Source: Opitutaceae bacterium (GTDB lineage Bacteria > Verrucomicrobiota > Verrucomicrobiae > Opitutales > Opitutaceae). From it: a stretch of 7,579 bases of DNA. Of this stretch, positions 5,337-7,579 are shown piece after piece. The notes beneath the pieces are model-generated. The model had not been told where the DNA came from. It ran no database searches and worked only from the letters and a program-made list of their open reading frames with translations. The position numbers were made by a program, and so were the translations under genes. The stretch spans positions 1 to 7,579 of the forward strand of contig JAISAX010000770.1 in assembly GCA_031266495.1 (NCBI GenBank), given 5' to 3'. Positions within the stretch are counted from its first letter, which is position 1. Each line of letters starts with the position of its first letter.

Positions 5337-6590
5337 ATGACCATTCTATCCCGTTTTTCCCGGTCCCTGCCAGTTCTGAAGGCGTGCGGGCTTTTTTATG
5401 TCGTGGCCGTATCCGCCATTGCACAAACATCGGGTTCGCGACCGCTTGTCGAGAGCCTGTCCGTTCATTCGCCGGAATTGCTGGCCTGGCGCACGGCGGA
5501 GGTGAGCACTGTGGCGCCCGATTCAAACGCTCATAGCATTCACAGCTATTTTAACACGAATCCCGAAAGCCCCGACGGACAGTTTGTCGTTTATTTTCAC
5601 TCGACCGCGCGCACCGGCGAAAGTGGCGCGCTTCATCTTCTCAACCGCAAAGACGGTTCCGTGCGCGTGCTCAAGACTGGCATCACAGCGGAAGATGCGC
5701 ACCGGGTCGCGTGCCAGCAATGGGCCGCCGGCGGACGGTTTGTGGCGTATCACGATTTTCGCGACGGGCGCTGGCTGGTCGCCGCCATCGACATCGAAAA
5801 TGGAACCGAACGCATTCTTGCCGCGGACCGGCAGATTGGTTTTGGCGCGGTCGCCAGTCCGTGGGTGCCGATTTACGGGTGGCATTGGAAACAGGGGCCG
5901 CATCGCGATCTCGAACTCGCCAATGTGCTCACGGGGGAAATCCGCAAGGCGCTCACCATTGATGCCGCCATCGCCGCCTATGGCGCGGATATCAGGCGGG
6001 CTGTCGGCGAGGGGGATGTTTCGGTTTTCTTTCCCGTGATGAGTCCCGATTCGAGTCGCGTTTTCTTCAAAATTGCCCGCGGCAGTGGCGGGGACGATTT
6101 TCGCTCAAAGGGGGCGAGCGCTCGCGAGGGCAAGGTTGTCTTCAATTTTACAACAGGAAAGTTTGTCCAATTCTACAAATACTGGGGGCATCCGGTCTGG
6201 ATGCCTGATTCTCCTGGTATTCTGGAAAACAACAACCGAATCTACTTTCCGGATACGGGGAAATCGCGGCCAGTGGCGCCCGACACTCCTGACGCTCATC
6301 CGAGTCCCGCGCCCGATGGCCGGTTGTTCGCCACCGATGCGTTGATCGCCCGGCGCGAAGGGGGGCGCCCGGACGAATGGGCCATCATGGTCGCTTCGAT
6401 CGAGAGCAGTGAATACATTGCCGTCCATCGTTTCATTCACAAGGACGGCGCCCGTTCGTGGCGCGGTTCGCATCCTCATCCGGTTTTCAGTGCCGATGGG
6501 CGGCGCATCTATTTCAATGTCAGCAACGGTGATTTTACCCGCCTGCACGTGGCCGAAAATAAAAAACAAACGGCAGCGCTCGTTCACTGA
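5337..6590 (+). CDS. Secreted beta-propeller protein, oligogalacturonate lyase-like (PL22-type)
   Basis: This 417-residue protein has a Sec signal peptide: basic start (R6, R9), hydrophobic core 11-28 and a likely cut after AIA at residue 29. The rest is a series of TolB/PD40-like blades with repeated PDG-type turns: NPESPDG (~75-81), FFPVMSPDSSRVFFK (231-245), WGHPVWMPDS (283-292), HPSPAPDG (321-328) and SHPHPVFSADGRRIYFN (378-394). Conserved blocks EDAHR (119-123), GPHRDLEL (187-194) and FRSKGASAR (255-263) resemble a family I recall as oligogalacturonate lyase-like. The HPH pair near the C-terminus (H379, H381) matches a motif in PL22 enzymes that holds the metal ion. PL22 enzymes cleave short pectin oligomers and are typically cytoplasmic, so a secreted version is unusual and the activity is unproven. 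The start at 5337 was chosen because it puts the signal peptide at the N-terminus. It is divergent from lacI and may share its operator. Confidence 0.82.
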   Translation: MTILSRFSRSLPVLKACGLFYVVAVSAIAQTSGSRPLVESLSVHSPELLAWRTAEVSTVAPDSNAHSIHSYFNTNPESPDGQFVVYFHSTARTGESGALHLLNRKDGSVRVLKTGITAEDAHRVACQQWAAGGRFVAYHDFRDGRWLVAAIDIENGTERILAADRQIGFGAVASPWVPIYGWHWKQGPHRDLELANVLTGEIRKALTIDAAIAAYGADIRRAVGEGDVSVFFPVMSPDSSRVFFKIARGSGGDDFRSKGASAREGKVVFNFTTGKFVQFYKYWGHPVWMPDSPGILENNNRIYFPDTGKSRPVAPDTPDAHPSPAPDGRLFATDALIARREGGRPDEWAIMVASIESSEYIAVHRFIHKDGARSWRGSHPHPVFSADGRRIYFNVSNGDFTRLHVAENKKQTAALVH

Positions 6591-6594
6591 TTGA

Positions 6595-6620
6595 ACCACG
6601 GAGACACGAAAGTCACGGAG
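6595..6620 (+). repeat. Short CACGGAG tandem-type repeat
   Basis: Three imperfect copies of a CACGGAG-like unit (6597-6603, 6605-6611 as CACGAAA, 6614-6620) follow the propeller stop codon. Similar purine-rich ACCACGGAGACACGG-type strings are, from memory, common intergenic repeats in Verrucomicrobiota, planctomycetes and cyanobacteria. No function is known to me. Confidence 0.55.
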
Positions 6621-6674
6621 TCCGGAAGGCGTTTCTGGCGATTGCCTGCGAAGGTATTCGCCGTCGCCGCTGAA

Positions 6675-6689
6675 CCCCCTCCCCCCCCC
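6675..6689 (+). repeat. C tract downstream of the propeller gene
   Basis: C5-T-C9 starts 84 nt after the propeller stop codon. It is followed about 23 nt later by a GC-rich hairpin. It has C on the coding strand, like the other three tracts. Confidence 0.85.
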
Positions 6690-6712
6690 GGTATATTGGC
6701 CTTTGGCGCGGG

Positions 6713-6730
6713 GGCTTCGCTTGCGAAGCC
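6713..6730 (+). terminator. GC-rich hairpin, possible terminator or repeat
   Basis: GGCTTCG-CTTG-CGAAGCC spans 6713-6730, a perfect 7-bp stem with a 4-nt loop. No T run follows, so it is not a classic intrinsic terminator. Together with the upstream C tract it could end the propeller transcript by another mechanism, or it may be a repeat element. Confidence 0.35.
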
Positions 6731-6884
6731 TCGCATGGCATCCACCCTCGCCAGCCTCGACTTGTCGCCACCAATGGCCGTGGTATGCGCCCAGGTCTTG
6801 ACTTGGGACAGCCGCGGCTTTCATCCTGCAACCGTGGGCATTCAAACGACATTTCTGACTGCGGATCCCGATTTTGTCACCGGC

Positions 6885-7058
6885 ATGGCCAGTGCGTTTT
6901 CTATCCGTGGCAATTTTTACGAATTCAGTTATTCCGAAAGCGAAAAAAGTGCGGATGCCCGTGCTATCGGGAACGACTGGCAGATGGTGGGGCAGGACGT
7001 GAAGCGGGCGATGGTGAAATTGTCCAATAACGAGCAGATCCCGTGTCCTCGCCAGTAA
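6885..7058 (+). CDS. Small protein of unknown function preceding the DUF2335 gene
   Basis: With the ATG at 6885 this is a 57-residue soluble protein. It has a short beta-like start (SIRGNFYEFSYS, residues 5-16) and an amphipathic helix (IGNDWQMVGQDVKRAMVKL, ~26-44). No signal peptide or membrane segment is seen. Starts at 6735 (107 residues) or 6774 (94 residues) are possible in the same frame. I prefer 6885 because the residues before it look non-coding and the compact strand-helix pattern begins there; no Shine-Dalgarno decides it. The next gene starts inside this one, overlapping by 16 nt, which suggests translational coupling and a shared role. I do not recognise a family with confidence. 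Confidence 0.55.
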   Translation: MASAFSIRGNFYEFSYSESEKSADARAIGNDWQMVGQDVKRAMVKLSNNEQIPCPRQ

Positions 7059-7552
7059 AGAAATTACCCGAAGGGACAGAAGCCGCCTTGTCAGCACCGG
7101 CCCGGCAGGTTCTGGCGAAATTGGAAAAACTGCCACAACCGGAACAACAGCGTGTGTTGTCGATGGTGATGGTACAGTCAGAGCATTCCATGGTTGCTTA
7201 TTCCGGTCCCATTCCTCCCGTGGAGGATTTGGAGCGGATGGAGCGAGTCGTCCCGGGTATGGCCAATCGCGTTCTGGTGATGGCCGAGGAACAACAACGT
7301 CATCGGCACACGTTGGAAAAACAGGTTGTGCCCGCCCAACTGAAACAGAGCGGGCGCGGGCAAACATTCGCCTTTTTGTTGGGATTGGCAGGGATTACAG
7401 GTTCCGTCTGGCTTGGTCTCGCCGGGGCCACTGCCGTCGCCTGCACCTTGGCCACCGTGTCGATTGGTACCTTGGCGGTGACATTTCTCGTGGGCAAAAA
7501 CCGCGAACGGGAAAGCCGGGCCAAAAAGAATGAGCCTCAGCCCGGCAAGTGA
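7043..7552 (+). CDS. DUF2335-type predicted membrane protein
   Basis: This 169-residue protein has a variable charged N-terminus (1-50), a YSGPIPPVEDLERMERVVPG segment (53-72) leading into a helix rich in charged residues (ANRVLVMAEEQQRHRHTLEK, 74-93), then a GQTFAFLLGLAG segment and two closely spaced transmembrane helices (~108-127 and ~130-151), ending in a short charged tail (GKNRERESRAKKNEPQPGK). The SGP-(L/I)-PP, PG-A-xR-(I/V)-L-MAE and EHRH-like signatures, followed by the paired helices, match the uncharacterised DUF2335 membrane protein family as I know it. The function is unknown; members occur in many bacteria, sometimes near mobile or phage genes. The start is a GTG at 7043; an ATG at 7163 would still keep the conserved part. 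It overlaps the small upstream gene and is complete at the 3' end. Confidence 0.75.
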   Translation: MSSPVKKLPEGTEAALSAPARQVLAKLEKLPQPEQQRVLSMVMVQSEHSMVAYSGPIPPVEDLERMERVVPGMANRVLVMAEEQQRHRHTLEKQVVPAQLKQSGRGQTFAFLLGLAGITGSVWLGLAGATAVACTLATVSIGTLAVTFLVGKNRERESRAKKNEPQPGK

Positions 7553-7579
7553 CCGGAAGCCCTTGGCGAATCATATGGG

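Larger units (their letters stand above)
6591..6884. other. Intergenic region with repeats; possible extended reading frame
   Basis: About 290 bp lie between the propeller stop and the preferred start of the next small gene. It holds a short CACGGAG-based repeat, a C tract and a GC hairpin. The reading frame of the small gene stays open throughout, with ATGs at 6735 and 6774, but the encoded residues look like translated non-coding DNA (polyproline from the C tract, low-complexity Ala/Leu/Ser). A TTGACT at 6798-6803 could be a -35 box, but no good -10 follows. Confidence 0.5.

Noticed and set aside
6105..7367. A 420-codon open frame on the minus strand
   Set aside because: It lies antisense to the propeller gene, the small gene and the DUF2335 gene, all of which show recognisable protein features. 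Its product has no recognisable domain; long antisense frames are expected in GC-rich DNA.

Overview
The window is GC-rich, accessory-type chromosomal DNA. It probably comes from a Verrucomicrobiota bacterium, most likely of the Opitutales/Opitutaceae. This is inferred from a stand-alone prepilin-like protein with an H-X9-DG-type C-terminus, a LacI-type regulator with an unusual hinge, carbohydrate-active genes, long poly-C tracts and hairpin repeats. No rRNA, tRNA, integrase, transposase or CRISPR array was seen.

Left part (1-1959, + strand): a 22-nt C tract, then a prepilin-like secreted protein (83-802). Eight bases later comes a conserved protein of unknown function (811-1959), so the two are probably co-transcribed. 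A 102-bp convergent gap (1960-2061) separates them from the next block.

Middle part (2062-5193, - strand): a trehalase-like/GH63-type glycoside hydrolase (2062-3735) lies downstream of a LacI-family regulator (4087-5193). The ~350-bp gap between them holds a nearly perfect palindromic repeat, a 45-nt-period array of hairpins with compensating base changes, and a G/C tract. The 12-mer TGAAGCGTTCAG lies upstream of the glycosidase. It recurs on the opposite strand against the regulator's own start codon, as part of a 13-nt palindrome. This suggests an autoregulated local regulon.

Right part (5194-7579, + strand): divergent from the regulator is a secreted beta-propeller protein resembling oligogalacturonate lyases (5337-6590). 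It could share the operator with lacI. After ~290 bp with a short purine-rich repeat, a C tract and a hairpin come a small unrecognised protein (6885-7058) and, overlapping it by 16 nt, a DUF2335-type two-helix membrane protein (7043-7552).

The likely working unit is LacI regulator + cytoplasmic glycosidase + secreted lyase-like propeller, a small carbohydrate-utilisation locus whose substrate cannot be read from sequence alone. The homopolymer tracts have C on the coding strand in all four cases, which is a pattern worth testing genome-wide.
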